DNA of 64,000 nucleotides from Streptomyces sp. NBC_01707 (GCF_041438805.1 NZ_CP109190.1:4154001-4218000); one strand, 5' to 3'; counted from the stretch's first letter, positions 1 through 8,508 are shown. The notes: generated by a model not told the origin, from the sequence alone. Translations and numbers: made by a program.

Positions 1-645
1 CTCGGCCGTGACCCGGCCGAGCGCCTTGCCGCGCTCGGACTGGAGGACCAGTCCGGTGTGCACGGGCAGTTCCGCGACCTCGGGGACGTACAGCGTCTCC
101 TCTCCGAAGAGCAGATCCACCTGTTCGGCCGAGAGGGGAAGTTCCGCCATCCCCGTCCAGCCGGAGTCGGTGATGGCGAGTTCCGCGCGGTACTCCTCCG
201 CGAGGAGGCCGACCGACGATGCCTTGATGCGCAGCGGGAGGTCCTTGGAGACGACCGTGACGTCGTACCCCTCGGCCTGGAGATTGCGCGCGACCGCGAG
301 AATCCGTGAGTCGTTGTCCCCCAACCGGTAGCCGGCGGGCAGTACGCCGGGATCGGAATGGTTGAGTTCGACGCGCAGCGTTCCGCCGAGATCCCCGAGC
401 GGGATCGGGGCATCGAGCCTGCCGTACCGGACGCGGAAGTCGTCCAGCAGGCGCAGGGCCTGCCGGGCGAAGTAGCCGAGCTCCGGATGGTGGCGTTTGG
501 CCTCCAGTTCCGTGACCACGACGATCGGGAGCACGACTTCGTGCTCGTCGAAGCGGGCCATGGCGTTCGGATCGGCCAGCAGGACGCTGGTGTCGAGAAC
601 GTAGGTGCGCCTGTCGGGCATGCGGCGCTTTGTGCTGGTCACCAC
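1..645 (-). CDS. PhoH family protein, N-terminal PIN domain (partial)
   Basis: The coding frame enters from the left edge, so the C-terminal PhoH ATPase half lies outside the window. The visible 215 residues form a PIN-type ribonuclease domain: [10 protein letters not shown] near the N-terminus, [18 protein letters not shown] and VVSKDLPLR carry the four acidic residues expected of PIN domains. A PIN domain fused to PhoH is the usual actinobacterial arrangement, proposed to act as an RNA helicase/nuclease in the cytoplasm. The start is uncertain: two GTG codons (645 and 642) and an in-frame ATG at 621 are possible; conservation of the PIN fold allows any of them. The assignment to the PhoH family rests on the PIN module and the linker, because the ATPase is not visible. 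Confidence 0.85.
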   Translation of the reverse strand, partial: MVTSTKRRMPDRRTYVLDTSVLLADPNAMARFDEHEVVLPIVVVTELEAKRHHPELGYFARQALRLLDDFRVRYGRLDAPIPLGDLGGTLRVELNHSDPGVLPAGYRLGDNDSRILAVARNLQAEGYDVTVVSKDLPLRIKASSVGLLAEEYRAELAITDSGWTGMAELPLSAEQVDLLFGEETLYVPEVAELPVHTGLVLQSERGKALGRVTAE

Positions 646-1121
646 GGAAGGACGTACCCCCTCGGACGAGGTTGGGCTGCGACGGCGTCGCGGAGCATCC
701 CAAAGGGAGAGGACGGACCGGGCTGCGGCCACCTTGCGCGGGCCGAGCGCCGGCCCTCCGCGTCGGCCGCACTGTATGTACGGTCCTTCGTGTGCAAAGG
801 GCCTCCCGGGCGAGCGGACTCGATGCCACTCACTTGGACACGACGTCCGCCTGGTTTTTGACCGGACGTCGACCTGTCAGGGGTATTCCCTCGAACACGC
901 GAAGCCATGCCGCCACGCGGCGGGCGGGTGAGCCGGAAGTGATGTCCCGACCACACAGGTCCGGGCCATGATGTGAGTCCGTCCGGCACTTGGGGCCGGA
1001 ACCGTCGCGCAGGGGCGCGGGCGAGCCGGAAGCGGCGCCCCGGGGGCACGGGTCCGGGCCCACCCGCCCCGGGGTTCCGTCGTCGGACGACGGACAGGCT
1101 GGGTCGGGAGGCGCGGCGGCG
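646..1121. other. Intergenic region between phoH-like gene and uppS
   Basis: No convincing gene is seen in these 476 bases. The region carries an 18-base imperfect direct repeat with two differences (924-941 and 1017-1034, core GAGCCGGAAG) and a palindrome close to the end of the isoprenyl transferase gene. Confidence 0.5.
1077..1093 (-). terminator. Palindrome downstream of uppS
   Basis: CCGTCGTC followed by one base and GACGACGG forms a perfect dyad about 30 bases beyond the stop codon of the leftward isoprenyl transferase gene. It has no T tract, as is common for Streptomyces terminators; a role in termination is inferred from position only. Confidence 0.35.
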
Positions 1122-1883
1122 TCAGCCGCCGAAGCGGCGGCCTCGGGCCGCGTAGTCGCGCAGCGCGCGAAGGAAGTCGACCTTGCGGAACGCCGGCCAG
1201 AAGACTTCGCAGAAGTAGTACTCGGAGTGCGCGCTCTGCCAGAGCATGAAGCCGGACAGCCGCTGCTCACCGCTCGTGCGGATCACCAGGTCCGGATCCG
1301 GCTGCCCCCGCGTGTACAGGTGCTCGGAGATCAGGTCCGTGGAGACGATCTCCGCGAGGTCCTCGAAGGACGTCCCCTTGGACGAGTGGTCGAGCAGCAG
1401 CGAGCGCACGGCGTCCGCGATCTCCTGCCGCCCGCCGTAGCCGACGGCGACGTTGACCAGTATCCCGTCGACGCCGACCGTGGCCTGCTCCGCCTCCTTG
1501 AGGACGGTCTGGGTGTGCGCGGGCAGCAGGTCCAGCGTGCCGACGTGGTGAACGCGCCACCGGCCGTCGGCCGCCAGGTCGCGGACGGTGTTCTCGATGA
1601 TGCCGAGGAGCGGGGTCAGCTCGGACGCGGGCCGGTCGAAGTTGTCCGTGGAGAGCAGCCACAGGGTGACGACCTCGACATCGGTCTCACTGCACCAGCC
1701 GAGCAGGTCCTGGATCTTGTCCGCACCGGCCTGGTGTCCCTGCGCGGCTGTGCCACCGGACGCCTTCGCCCAGCGCCGGTTGCCGTCGAGGATGACACCG
1801 ATGTGCTTGGGCACCTGGGTGTGATCGAGGCGGGCCTCCACCCGGCGCGCGTAGAGCCTGTACACCAGGTCGCGCAAGTTCAC
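1122..1883 (-). CDS. uppS: Isoprenyl (undecaprenyl-type) diphosphate synthase
   Basis: This 253-residue protein belongs to the cis-prenyltransferase family, which condenses isopentenyl diphosphate onto an allylic primer to make the lipid carrier for cell-wall and polymer synthesis. Seen in the sequence are the family motif GVILDGNRRWAK with the catalytic Asp at residue 33, HQAGADKI just after it, and the C-terminal substrate motif RTSGEQRLSGF...WQ followed by an acidic residue. Length is normal for the family. The GTG at 1883 is chosen because GAGAGG lies eight bases before it; longer upstream readings lack a ribosome site. Streptomyces often encode two such synthases, so this could be the paralogue rather than the essential UppS; the symbol is therefore tentative. 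Confidence 0.92.
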   Translation of the reverse strand: MNLRDLVYRLYARRVEARLDHTQVPKHIGVILDGNRRWAKASGGTAAQGHQAGADKIQDLLGWCSETDVEVVTLWLLSTDNFDRPASELTPLLGIIENTVRDLAADGRWRVHHVGTLDLLPAHTQTVLKEAEQATVGVDGILVNVAVGYGGRQEIADAVRSLLLDHSSKGTSFEDLAEIVSTDLISEHLYTRGQPDPDLVIRTSGEQRLSGFMLWQSAHSEYYFCEVFWPAFRKVDFLRALRDYAARGRRFGG

Positions 1884-2082
1884 TGAGTTCACCTCTCGGT
1901 TCTGTGCGGGCCCGCCCGCCCCATTGCCCGGGGTCCGGGGTCGTCCCCCTGGGGATCGCCGCACAAGTCCGCAGAGCCATCGCTCCGCCGTGCCGTGGCA
2001 GTCCCCGACGTCGCCACATTACTGCGCAGGCGCCGCACCGGCCCAACCTGGTCTGTCACAAGTACGTGATAAGGAGGGAAAC

Positions 2083-3123
2083 GTGACTGATTCTTCTTCT
2101 TCCTACCGGGCTGCCGGTTCGCGCTACGACTCCATGGAGTACCGCCGGACCGGCCGCAGCGGTCTCAAGCTCCCTGCCGTCTCGCTCGGCCTGTGGCACA
2201 ACTTCGGCGACGACCGCACACTGGACTCCCAGCGGGCGATTCTGCGCCGCGCCTTCGACCTCGGCGTGACCCACTTCGACCTGGCCAACAACTACGGCCC
2301 GCCGCCCGGCTCCGCCGAGCTCAATTTCGGAAAGCTCTTCCGCCAGGACTTCGCCCCGTACCGCGACGAACTGGTCATTTCGACCAAGGCCGGCTATGAC
2401 ATGCACCCCGGCCCGTACGGCGAGTGGGGCTCCCGCAAGTACCTGCTGTCGTCGCTGGACGCCTCGCTGAAGCGGATGGGGCTGGATTACGTCGACATCT
2501 TCTACTCGCACCGCTTCGACCCGGACACCCCGCTCGAGGAGACGATGGGTGCGCTGGCCTCCGCAGTGCAGCAGGGCAAGGCGCTGTACGTGGGTGTGTC
2601 CTCGTACAACTCGGAGCAGACCGCCGAGGCCGCCCGGCTGCTCAAGGAGATGGGTGTGCCCGCCCTGATCCACCAGCCGTCCTACTCGATGATCAACCGC
2701 TGGACGGAGGACGACGGGCTGCTGGACACGCTGGAGGCGGCCGGCATGGGCTGCATCTCCTTCGTGCCGCTCGCCCAGGGCCTGCTCACCGGCAAGTACC
2801 TGCACGGCATCCCGGAGGGCTCGCGCGCGACCCAGGGCAAGTCCCTCAGCCCGGATCTGCTCTCGGACGAGGTGGTCCGCCGGCTGAACGGACTCAACGA
2901 CATCGCTCAGCGGCGCGGACAGTCCCTCGCCCAACTGGCACTCAACTGGGTGCTGCGGGACAGCCGTATGACCTCTGCCCTGATCGGCGCTTCGAGCGTG
3001 CAGCAGCTCGAGGAGAACGTCGCGGCGCTTGCCGGACCGGCTTTGTCCGCCGAGGAGTTGAAGGAGATCGACACCTTCGCCGTGGACACCGCGGGCACCA
3101 ACATCTGGGCCGGACGGGGCTGA
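2083..3123 (+). CDS. Aldo/keto reductase, YghZ-like
   Basis: The 346-residue product is an NADPH-dependent aldo/keto reductase of the group resembling E. coli YghZ (L-glyceraldehyde-3-phosphate reductase) and potassium-channel beta subunits. The TIM-barrel motifs are present: RTGRSGLKLPAVSLGLWHNFG at the start, the DLANNYG segment with the catalytic Tyr, STKAGYD with the Lys, and FYSHRFDPDTP with the His. The C-terminal nucleotide-binding part has LIGASSVQQLEENV. The GTG at 2083 follows a near-perfect AAGGAGG (2071-2077). It is transcribed away from uppS, with a 199-base gap holding both promoters. The physiological substrate cannot be read from sequence. Confidence 0.92.
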   Translation: MTDSSSSYRAAGSRYDSMEYRRTGRSGLKLPAVSLGLWHNFGDDRTLDSQRAILRRAFDLGVTHFDLANNYGPPPGSAELNFGKLFRQDFAPYRDELVISTKAGYDMHPGPYGEWGSRKYLLSSLDASLKRMGLDYVDIFYSHRFDPDTPLEETMGALASAVQQGKALYVGVSSYNSEQTAEAARLLKEMGVPALIHQPSYSMINRWTEDDGLLDTLEAAGMGCISFVPLAQGLLTGKYLHGIPEGSRATQGKSLSPDLLSDEVVRRLNGLNDIAQRRGQSLAQLALNWVLRDSRMTSALIGASSVQQLEENVAALAGPALSAEELKEIDTFAVDTAGTNIWAGRG

Positions 3124-3179
3124 TCGGTCCGGTTTTCGCGGGTCCCGCCCGGGGCCTGCACCGCCTGCCCACAAAAAAC

Positions 3180-3213
3180 GGGCCGGTCCGTGGGGGGGGA
3201 TACGGACCGGCCC
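3180..3213. terminator. Strong hairpin after the aldo/keto reductase gene
   Basis: A 12-base perfect stem (GGGCCGGTCCGT, 3180-3191, with ACGGACCGGCCC, 3202-3213) encloses a ten-base loop. On the left flank is ACAAAAAA, which reads as a T tract for leftward transcription; on the right is a G tract then TTT. It can stop the reductase transcript and looks even more canonical in the leftward direction. Confidence 0.75.
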
Positions 3214-3640
3214 GAGGGGGGGTTTCCACCATAACCCTTCGTAAGTGATGCTGCGTGCCACGCCGCTCCACAATTACTCTCCGAGTTGGTGGGACTCCGC
3301 TCCGGGCCCGGATTCCGGGGCCCTGGAGAGGGTGCGAAGACGGTGGACGGCCCGGGGCGCCGCCTTGACGCCGGAACGGGGCGTACCGGCCCCGGGCCCG
3401 TTCCCGTTCACGGCCGGCAGTGGCGCCGGTGGCCACCGGACGGCCACCTCGCGGTCCCCGGCCTCGGTGGTGTGCGGGCCCTGGGCCATCGGAGTGAGCG
3501 CGGCCTCGATCCGCTCGATCCGGGCCGGCCTTCACCCGGTCGGCGGAGGGCCACCGCGACGGAGGGCGTGGGCGTTGTCGTGAGCACCGATATGGCACAG
3601 GGGACACGCTCTGACCTGATGGGCCGCTAGTTTCCGAATC
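3214..3640. other. Intergenic region
   Basis: No gene could be supported here. Several short frames exist on both strands but none has a ribosome site plus a plausible protein. The stretch contains several GGGCCC hexamers (for example 3476-3481), but without the flanking A/T bases seen in the clustered motif near the pilin genes. Confidence 0.4.
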
Positions 3641-4795
3641 ATGACGACACGAACCGCGACCGTGACCTGGGCCGAGGCGAACGCGCGCCGGATCGGACGC
3701 CAGGGCCTCGCCGACCCGATGACCTCCTCCCCCGGCCGCGCCGTGGCGGCGATGCTCGCCGCCCATGCACAGGTGCCGTCCGCCGCCGAGCTGTCCGTGG
3801 GGCTGCGACTGACGGGCGCGACGCGTACCGACGTGCGCAAGGCGCTGTGGAACGACCGCATCCTGGTCAGGACGTTCGGACCCCGCGGCACCGTTCATCT
3901 GCTGCCGGAGGACGAACTGCCTTTGTGGACCGGTGCGTTGTCCACGATCCCGGTCCGGTCCGGCCCGCTCGGCAAGGACGTCCGGCTGAGTGCGGATCAG
4001 ACCGAGGAGGTGCTCGCGGCGATCGGCGACGCGCTGACGGGGGCCGAGCTGACGATCGACGAGCTCTCCGACGCGGTGGTCGCCCGCACCGGGCCGTGGG
4101 CCGGGGACCGGGTGATGCCCGCGTTCCAGGGCATGTGGCCGCGCTGGCGGCAGGTGATGCATCTCGCGGGCCACCGCGGTGTACTGCGCTTCGCCCCCGA
4201 CCGCGGCCGCAAGGTCACGTACACGAACCCTGGCACCACCCCGCTCGACGGCCCGGAGGCGTTGGCCGGGCTCGTGCACCGCTACCTGTACGCGTACGGT
4301 CCCGCCACGCCGCAACACTTCGCCAAATGGCTTGCCGCGCCGATCAGTTGGGCGGTATCGGTCTTCGCGGAACGGGCCGGGGCCGGGGCGATCGAAGAGG
4401 TGGCGTACGAAGGTGTCGGGCCGGCCTGGCTGGTGGCCGGCGACACCGACTTCCCCGCCGGGCCGGCCCGCGGGGTGCGGCTGCTCCCCTACTTCGACGC
4501 GTTCACCATCGCGTCGCAGCCCCGCGAGAGGCTCTTCCCGGGCGCGGCGTACGCCCGCGCGCTGGCGGGTGGCCAGGCCGGGAACCACCCGGTGCTGCTG
4601 ATCGACGGAGCGGTCGCCGGGGTCTGGCACCAGCGCCGCTCGGGCCGTCGGCTCCCGGTGACCGTGGAGCCGTTGTCCCCACTCACGGCCGGGCAGCTGC
4701 GCGGTCTGGAGGAGCAGGTGGAGCGGGTCGGGGTGGTGCTGGAGGGGAAGCCGGAACTGACGGTCGGAAAGGTGACGGTGGGGCCCCACGCATGA
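3641..4795 (+). CDS. Winged-helix DNA glycosylase-like protein (AlkZ/YcaQ, HTH_42 family)
   Basis: The 384-residue protein matches the HTH_42 family, whose characterised members (AlkZ, YcaQ/AlkX) are monofunctional DNA glycosylases that remove bulky alkyl adducts or unhook crosslinks. The tandem winged-helix layout is recognisable: RTFGPRGTVHLLPEDEL after the first wing, then ATPQHFAKWLA and a C-terminal beta-barrel with LLPYFDAFTIASQPRERLFP. In the catalytic helix the family has a Gln-x-Gln motif; here the aligned segment reads AAHAQVPSAAEL, giving His42-Ala43-Gln44. A His-first variant is, as I recall, a known minor form. The gene is monocistronic. Either DNA repair or a protective role against a DNA-damaging metabolite is possible. 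Confidence 0.8.
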   Translation: MTTRTATVTWAEANARRIGRQGLADPMTSSPGRAVAAMLAAHAQVPSAAELSVGLRLTGATRTDVRKALWNDRILVRTFGPRGTVHLLPEDELPLWTGALSTIPVRSGPLGKDVRLSADQTEEVLAAIGDALTGAELTIDELSDAVVARTGPWAGDRVMPAFQGMWPRWRQVMHLAGHRGVLRFAPDRGRKVTYTNPGTTPLDGPEALAGLVHRYLYAYGPATPQHFAKWLAAPISWAVSVFAERAGAGAIEEVAYEGVGPAWLVAGDTDFPAGPARGVRLLPYFDAFTIASQPRERLFPGAAYARALAGGQAGNHPVLLIDGAVAGVWHQRRSGRRLPVTVEPLSPLTAGQLRGLEEQVERVGVVLEGKPELTVGKVTVGPHA

Positions 4796-4823
4796 CGTCC
4801 CCCGGTGGTGGTCGCTCGTGTAC

Positions 4824-5282
4824 TCAGGTGGTCGCTTCCGCGCCGCGGTGGCCGCGGGTGTAACGGATCGCGACGGTGTCCCCGCCGATGACCACGAAGC
4901 GTCCGCCCTCGCACCGGATGACGGCCTGGTGCACCTCGCCGCGCTCGTCCCGGAGCTCCTCCGTGCGGGTGACCGTCCAGCCGCCGTCGGGCGGTTCCGG
5001 CAGGTGCGGCAGGGCGGCGAACTCCCATTGGCCGGCGGGTACGCACCACTCGGGCAGGCGCGGCCAGGTTCCGGGGCCGATGTGCAGGGTCCAGTCGGAG
5101 GCGCAGGTCAGGAGCAACGACTGGCTGTCGGAGAGCAGGAACTCGACGGCCTCCGGTTCCCCCATCCGCCCCTCCGGCCGGTAGAAGAGTCCGAGCACAC
5201 CGACGACCCGTGCCCCTCTGAGCCATTCGGCGTTGCCCTGCCGCGTGCTGCGGAAGGCCTCCTCGCCGTTCTCCACCCTCAT
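4824..5282 (-). CDS. Conserved hypothetical protein
   Basis: This 152-residue protein starts at an ATG preceded by AAGGAG at a good distance. It is soluble, with no signal peptide or membrane segment, and rich in Trp, Glu and Arg. Features include WLRGARVVGVLGLFYRPEG and a C-terminal VTRTEELRDERGEVHQAV segment. I do not recognise the family. Its stop lies 28 bases from the end of the convergent AlkZ-like gene, and a methyltransferase gene lies upstream on the same strand after a 96-base gap, so co-transcription is possible. Third-position GC bias supports coding. Confidence 0.75.
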   Translation of the reverse strand: MRVENGEEAFRSTRQGNAEWLRGARVVGVLGLFYRPEGRMGEPEAVEFLLSDSQSLLLTCASDWTLHIGPGTWPRLPEWCVPAGQWEFAALPHLPEPPDGGWTVTRTEELRDERGEVHQAVIRCEGGRFVVIGGDTVAIRYTRGHRGAEATT

Positions 5283-5378
5283 GGCCCGCTCCTTCCCCGT
5301 GCGTCACCGCCCAGGGTCGCATCCTTTCGGGCGTACGCCGGTGAAGGGAGAGTGGTGACACAGCGAGCGTCACCAGGT

Positions 5379-6170
5379 TTACGGCTGCTGCGGCTTGCGG
5401 GCCTCGATCAGGAAGCGGGTGGTGTGCGCGACGAACGGCCCCTCGGTCTCGATGAGGTGGTGCAGAGCGGCCAGTTGCGGCCGGTACTGCTCGACCGTGA
5501 AGCCGGGCACCATCCAGATCACCTTCCGCAGGAAGTAGACGACGGCGCCGATGTCGAAGAACTCGGTACGCAGCGTCTCCGGCCGCAGATCGACGACGTC
5601 GAGCCCGGCCGCCTCCGCGTCGGCGCGGGCCCGCTGCGGGTCGCGGGCGCCACGGGCCTCGGGGGGCCGGGGACCGAGGAAGTACTCGACGAGTTCGAAG
5701 ACGCTGGCCGGCCCGACCTGCTGCGAGAAGTACGTACCACCGGGCTTCAGCACGCGCGCGATCTCCGCCCACCAGGTGGTCACCGGATGCCGGCTGACCA
5801 CCAGGTCGAACGCCGCGTCCCCGAACGGCAGCGGCGGCTCGTCGGCATCGGCGACCACGACCGCGCCGCGCGGGTGCAGCAGCGCGGTTGCACGGGCGAT
5901 GTTCGGCGGCCAGGACTCGGTGGCGACGGTCACCGGTGGCAGCTTCGGGGCGGAGGCGAGGACCTCGCCGCCGCCGGTCTGGATGTCGAGGGCCGCCTGC
6001 GCCCGGCCCAGCCGGTCGGCCATGGCGCGCGCATACCCCCAGGAGGGGCGTTGTTCGGTGGCCCGGCCGTCGAGCCAGGAGAAGTCCCAGCCGTCGACGG
6101 ATACGGCGGCGGCCTCGGCGACGAGCGCTTCGAAGCGAGCGCGTTCCTCTTCTTCCGATGATCCGGGCAT
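5379..6170 (-). CDS. Class I SAM-dependent methyltransferase
   Basis: The 263-residue product has the Rossmann-fold methyltransferase pattern: motif I is ALDIQTGGGEVLA (about residues 60-72), the acidic SAM-ribose region is VVVADADEPPLPFGDAAFD, and VVSRHPVTTWWAEIARVLKPGG is the typical post-motif with catalytic-face residues. The N-terminus up to residue 55 is a cap region with DGWDFSWLDGRATEQRPSW, common to actinobacterial small-molecule methyltransferases of unknown substrate. No neighbouring biosynthetic genes indicate the substrate. Confidence 0.88.
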   Translation of the reverse strand: MPGSSEEEERARFEALVAEAAAVSVDGWDFSWLDGRATEQRPSWGYARAMADRLGRAQAALDIQTGGGEVLASAPKLPPVTVATESWPPNIARATALLHPRGAVVVADADEPPLPFGDAAFDLVVSRHPVTTWWAEIARVLKPGGTYFSQQVGPASVFELVEYFLGPRPPEARGARDPQRARADAEAAGLDVVDLRPETLRTEFFDIGAVVYFLRKVIWMVPGFTVEQYRPQLAALHHLIETEGPFVAHTTRFLIEARKPQQP

Positions 6171-6229
6171 GCGGGGATGGTGCCATCCGAGCGTGCGCGG
6201 ACGCGACCGAATTCCGGGGCCCGGGCGGG

Positions 6230-7153
6230 TCAGGCCGCGAGGCCGCCGAACAGTATCCCGAGCAGCGCGCCCGCGATCATGAACGGCCCGAACGGGATGC
6301 CCGTCCTACGCCCGGCCCGCCGCAGGATCACCAGCCCGAGCCCGTACACGGCACCGAGCACGAACCCGGCGAAGCCGCCCGCGAAGACGATCGCCCACCC
6401 GTACCAGCCGAGAGTCACCCCCAGCGACAGGGCGAGCTTGACGTCGCCGAAGCCCATCCCGTTCGGGTTGATCAGGAAGAGCAGGAGGTAGAAGCCGCCG
6501 AGGGCGAGGCCGCCGAGCAGGGCTGACAGCCACGAGCCGGCGTGCTCCGGAAGCAGCGCCGCGCCGCCCAGCAGTACGACGGCCGCACCGGCGAGCGGCA
6601 GCGTCAGCCGGTCGGGCAGCCGGTGGACGCGGCGGTCGATGGTGGCAAGGAGTACGGCGACGGGGGCCAGCAGCAGCCAGACGGCAAGCTCGGGCCGGGG
6701 CCCGGTGGCCGCGGCGAGGGCGGCGCAGCCGAGGGTGGTGGCGACGGGGGCAAGGACGGCGGGGGCGTAACGCGCGACCGGTTCGGCGCAGGCGTCCCCC
6801 TCCCGACCGTCGCCCTCCCTCGTACCCGTGTCCGCCGACCCGTCGGGCTCGTCGGACTCGTCGGGCTCAACAGGCTCGTCGGGCTCAACAGGGACGGCGG
6901 GCTCGACGGTTGGGGCCGGTACCGCGGCCGTCCTCGTCTGCGCAGTCGTACGCGCCGCAGCACCCGCTGCACACGCCGCGCACCGCGTGGAACCGAGCCA
7001 GCCGCGGGCCACCCCACTGAAGGGGTGGCCGGCGGGGCAGGTGTCCCGCCATGCGTCCTCCGGTTCGACGGAGAACCGGTAGGCGGCGCGCGGAACCAGC
7101 AGTCCGGTCGCGGCGCCCCAGAGCGCGGCGACGCCTGTCAGCATGACGTACAC
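6230..7153 (-). CDS. Prepilin peptidase (A24 family, TadV/CpaA-like with zinc cluster)
   Basis: This 307-residue integral membrane aspartyl protease is predicted to cleave type IV/Flp prepilin leaders at the cytoplasmic face. The two catalytic aspartates are visible: ATIDRRVHRLPDRLT (Asp173) and NGMGFGDVKLALS (Asp237), each followed by hydrophobic helices. An N-terminal CPAGHP...STRCAAC segment looks like a zinc site as in full-length PilD-type enzymes. Between the zinc site and the membrane core is a low-complexity acidic/proline stretch (repeated EPDEP units) encoded by short tandem repeats around 6842-6892. The GTG at 7153 is preferred; an ATG at 7144 is an alternative. It is the only prepilin peptidase seen and lies beside the pilin-toxin island, 24 kb from the Tad operon. 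A GGGCCC cluster lies directly upstream. Confidence 0.9.
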   Translation of the reverse strand: MYVMLTGVAALWGAATGLLVPRAAYRFSVEPEDAWRDTCPAGHPFSGVARGWLGSTRCAACAAGAAARTTAQTRTAAVPAPTVEPAVPVEPDEPVEPDESDEPDGSADTGTREGDGREGDACAEPVARYAPAVLAPVATTLGCAALAAATGPRPELAVWLLLAPVAVLLATIDRRVHRLPDRLTLPLAGAAVVLLGGAALLPEHAGSWLSALLGGLALGGFYLLLFLINPNGMGFGDVKLALSLGVTLGWYGWAIVFAGGFAGFVLGAVYGLGLVILRRAGRRTGIPFGPFMIAGALLGILFGGLAA

Positions 7154-7188
7154 GGAACCGACCCTAGGCGGGCGACGCACACGGGTCA

Positions 7189-7225
7189 TGGGCCCTGGGG
7201 CCCACTGCGCGGCATTCCGGGCCCA
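7189..7225. promoter_or_regulatory. GGGCCC motif cluster upstream of the prepilin peptidase
   Basis: Three GGGCCC-centred sites lie in 37 bases (TGGGCCC at 7189, TGGGGCCCA at 7196, GGGCCCA at 7219) between the divergent prepilin peptidase and DUF192 genes. Similar clusters precede other pilin-related genes, so an operator role is inferred. Confidence 0.5.
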
Positions 7226-7256
7226 GTGGCCGTCACCGGGCGCTACCGTCGTCGCC

Positions 7257-7628
7257 ATGGGTCAATGGCGCAATGGCAACGGGACGTTGACGGTCGGGGA
7301 CCGGGAGGGGGGACCGGGGCTGGAGATACCGCTTCGGATCGCCGCCTCGTACCGGGCCCGGTCGAAGGGGCTTCTCGGGCAGGACGGGATCGACGGGGCA
7401 CTGATGATCACCCCGTGCGGGAGTGTGCACACGTTCGGGATGCGGTTCGCGATCGATGTGGCCTACCTGGACCGGAAGTTCAACGTCGTGGCGGTCCATA
7501 CGATGAAGCCGGGGCGGCTCGGGAGGGTGCGGCTGCGGTCCCGCCATGTGCTCGAGTCGGCGGCCGGGACGATGCAGAAGTGGGGGCTGCGGCCGGGCGT
7601 GCAGGTGCAGATCGACCAGGCCGACTGA
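7257..7628 (+). CDS. DUF192 family protein
   Basis: The 123-residue protein carries the DUF192 core: an ASYRARSKGLLGQDGIDGAL segment, SVHTFGMRFAIDVAYLD, and VLESAAGTMQKWGLRPG. Members are small secreted or cytoplasmic beta proteins of unknown biochemical role; no signal peptide is visible here. It is divergent from the prepilin peptidase with 103 bases between the starts, sharing the GGGCCC cluster. DUF192 genes often sit near Tad pilus genes in actinobacteria, so an accessory pilus role is a reasonable inference. The ATG at 7257 is the first plausible start; a weak ribosome site leaves this uncertain. Confidence 0.85.
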   Translation: MGQWRNGNGTLTVGDREGGPGLEIPLRIAASYRARSKGLLGQDGIDGALMITPCGSVHTFGMRFAIDVAYLDRKFNVVAVHTMKPGRLGRVRLRSRHVLESAAGTMQKWGLRPGVQVQIDQAD

Positions 7629-7637
7629 AGAGGCGGG

Positions 7638-8408
7638 TCACGGGAGCTTGGCCAGCTGCGCAGTGACCACTTCCGCCGGGAGTTCCGGAGGCGTCGCGTC
7701 GACGAAGTCGGCGACGTAGAACGTGACGACGGTCGAGCCTCTCCGCACGAGCTGGAAGACCAGTGGCACCTTGTCGCCCTCGATGTTCCCCGTCACCTGG
7801 TAGGCGATGCTTTCCTCGCCCACTCGCGGCGCGTCCAGGAGATCGACCTTGCTGTACGTGGACGGCCCTTCGTCGCTCGAGGTCCTGAACCCGCCCGCAC
7901 AGGCCCGCACCGCGTCCCTGACGCCGCGCAGCACCTGCTGGGCCCCGCCCTTCGGGTGGGAGGTGAGAATCTCGGTGACGACGGTCTGGTCGTCCTTTCC
8001 CTCCTCCGATCCGTCCATGACGGTTCGGAAGACGGTGGCGGTCGCGGCGGGTTCGGGAGCGCCGTTGATCACGGCGGCCAGCGGCCGGCAGGCCTGATTC
8101 TCGGCTCTTTCCGTGCCGGTGTCCTGGCTGCCCTGCAGGGGGGTGACCTCGTAGTCGGGCACGTCGCCCGTGGCCAGGGCCGCCTCGGTCAGCTCCGCCT
8201 CGGTGAGCACCTTGCCGGTACCGGCCGGCAGCGTGCTCGGGGACGGCAGCGGGGCCGGGGACGAGGCGTCGTCGCCGGCCGGCTTCGCACTCGACGGACT
8301 GCTCGGCCTGCCGCCGTCCTTGCCGTGGGAGGAGTCGCCGCCGGACGGGCCGCAGGACACGGCCGCGAGGCAGAGCACCGCCGCCACGACTGCTGTACGA
8401 GTGTTCAT
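7638..8408 (-). CDS. Predicted lipoprotein
   Basis: The 256-residue product starts with a lipoprotein signal: MNTRTA, a hydrophobic run and LAAVSC with the modified Cys at position 19. A Ser/Gly/Pro-rich linker (to about residue 60) leads to an extracellular domain that starts LTEAELTEAALATGDVPDY, typical of a large family of actinobacterial sensor-like lipoproteins, and contains a Cys pair (NQAC, VRACAGGF). GGGGA precedes the ATG. The gene converges on DUF192 (ends nine bases apart). Two GGGCCC motifs lie about 70 bases upstream of its start, tying it to the pilin set. No enzymatic motif is seen. Confidence 0.85.
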   Translation of the reverse strand: MNTRTAVVAAVLCLAAVSCGPSGGDSSHGKDGGRPSSPSSAKPAGDDASSPAPLPSPSTLPAGTGKVLTEAELTEAALATGDVPDYEVTPLQGSQDTGTERAENQACRPLAAVINGAPEPAATATVFRTVMDGSEEGKDDQTVVTEILTSHPKGGAQQVLRGVRDAVRACAGGFRTSSDEGPSTYSKVDLLDAPRVGEESIAYQVTGNIEGDKVPLVFQLVRRGSTVVTFYVADFVDATPPELPAEVVTAQLAKLP

Positions 8409-8478
8409 CGTTCCCCGTCCTGACCGTGAGCCCTGTTCCCCTGTCCGGCACGCTAACAACCGGACGGCGGCGGGTGCG

Positions 8479-8495
8479 TGGGCCCACGGGCCCAA
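8479..8495. promoter_or_regulatory. Paired GGGCCC motifs upstream of the lipoprotein gene
   Basis: TGGGCCCA (8479-8486) and GGGCCCAA (8488-8495) are nine bases apart centre to centre, in the 100-base gap upstream of the leftward lipoprotein gene. The same arrangement, TGGGCCCACGGGCCCA, recurs at 15351-15366. Confidence 0.5.
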
Positions 8496-8508
8496 CTCGG
8501 GGCGGCGC

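Noticed and set aside
1056..1062. Single GGGCCCA between the phoH-like and uppS genes
   Set aside because: Isolated, with no second copy nearby and no pilin-related gene; likely chance.
3245..3630. Short plus-strand frames (about 112 codons) before the AlkZ-like gene
   Set aside because: No ribosome site, Arg/Gly/Pro-rich translations and no domain; treated as intergenic.
2942..4789. A 615-codon minus-strand frame spanning the aldo/keto reductase end, terminator and AlkZ-like gene
   Set aside because: It crosses a strong hairpin and lies antisense to two well-supported genes; the translation has no motifs.
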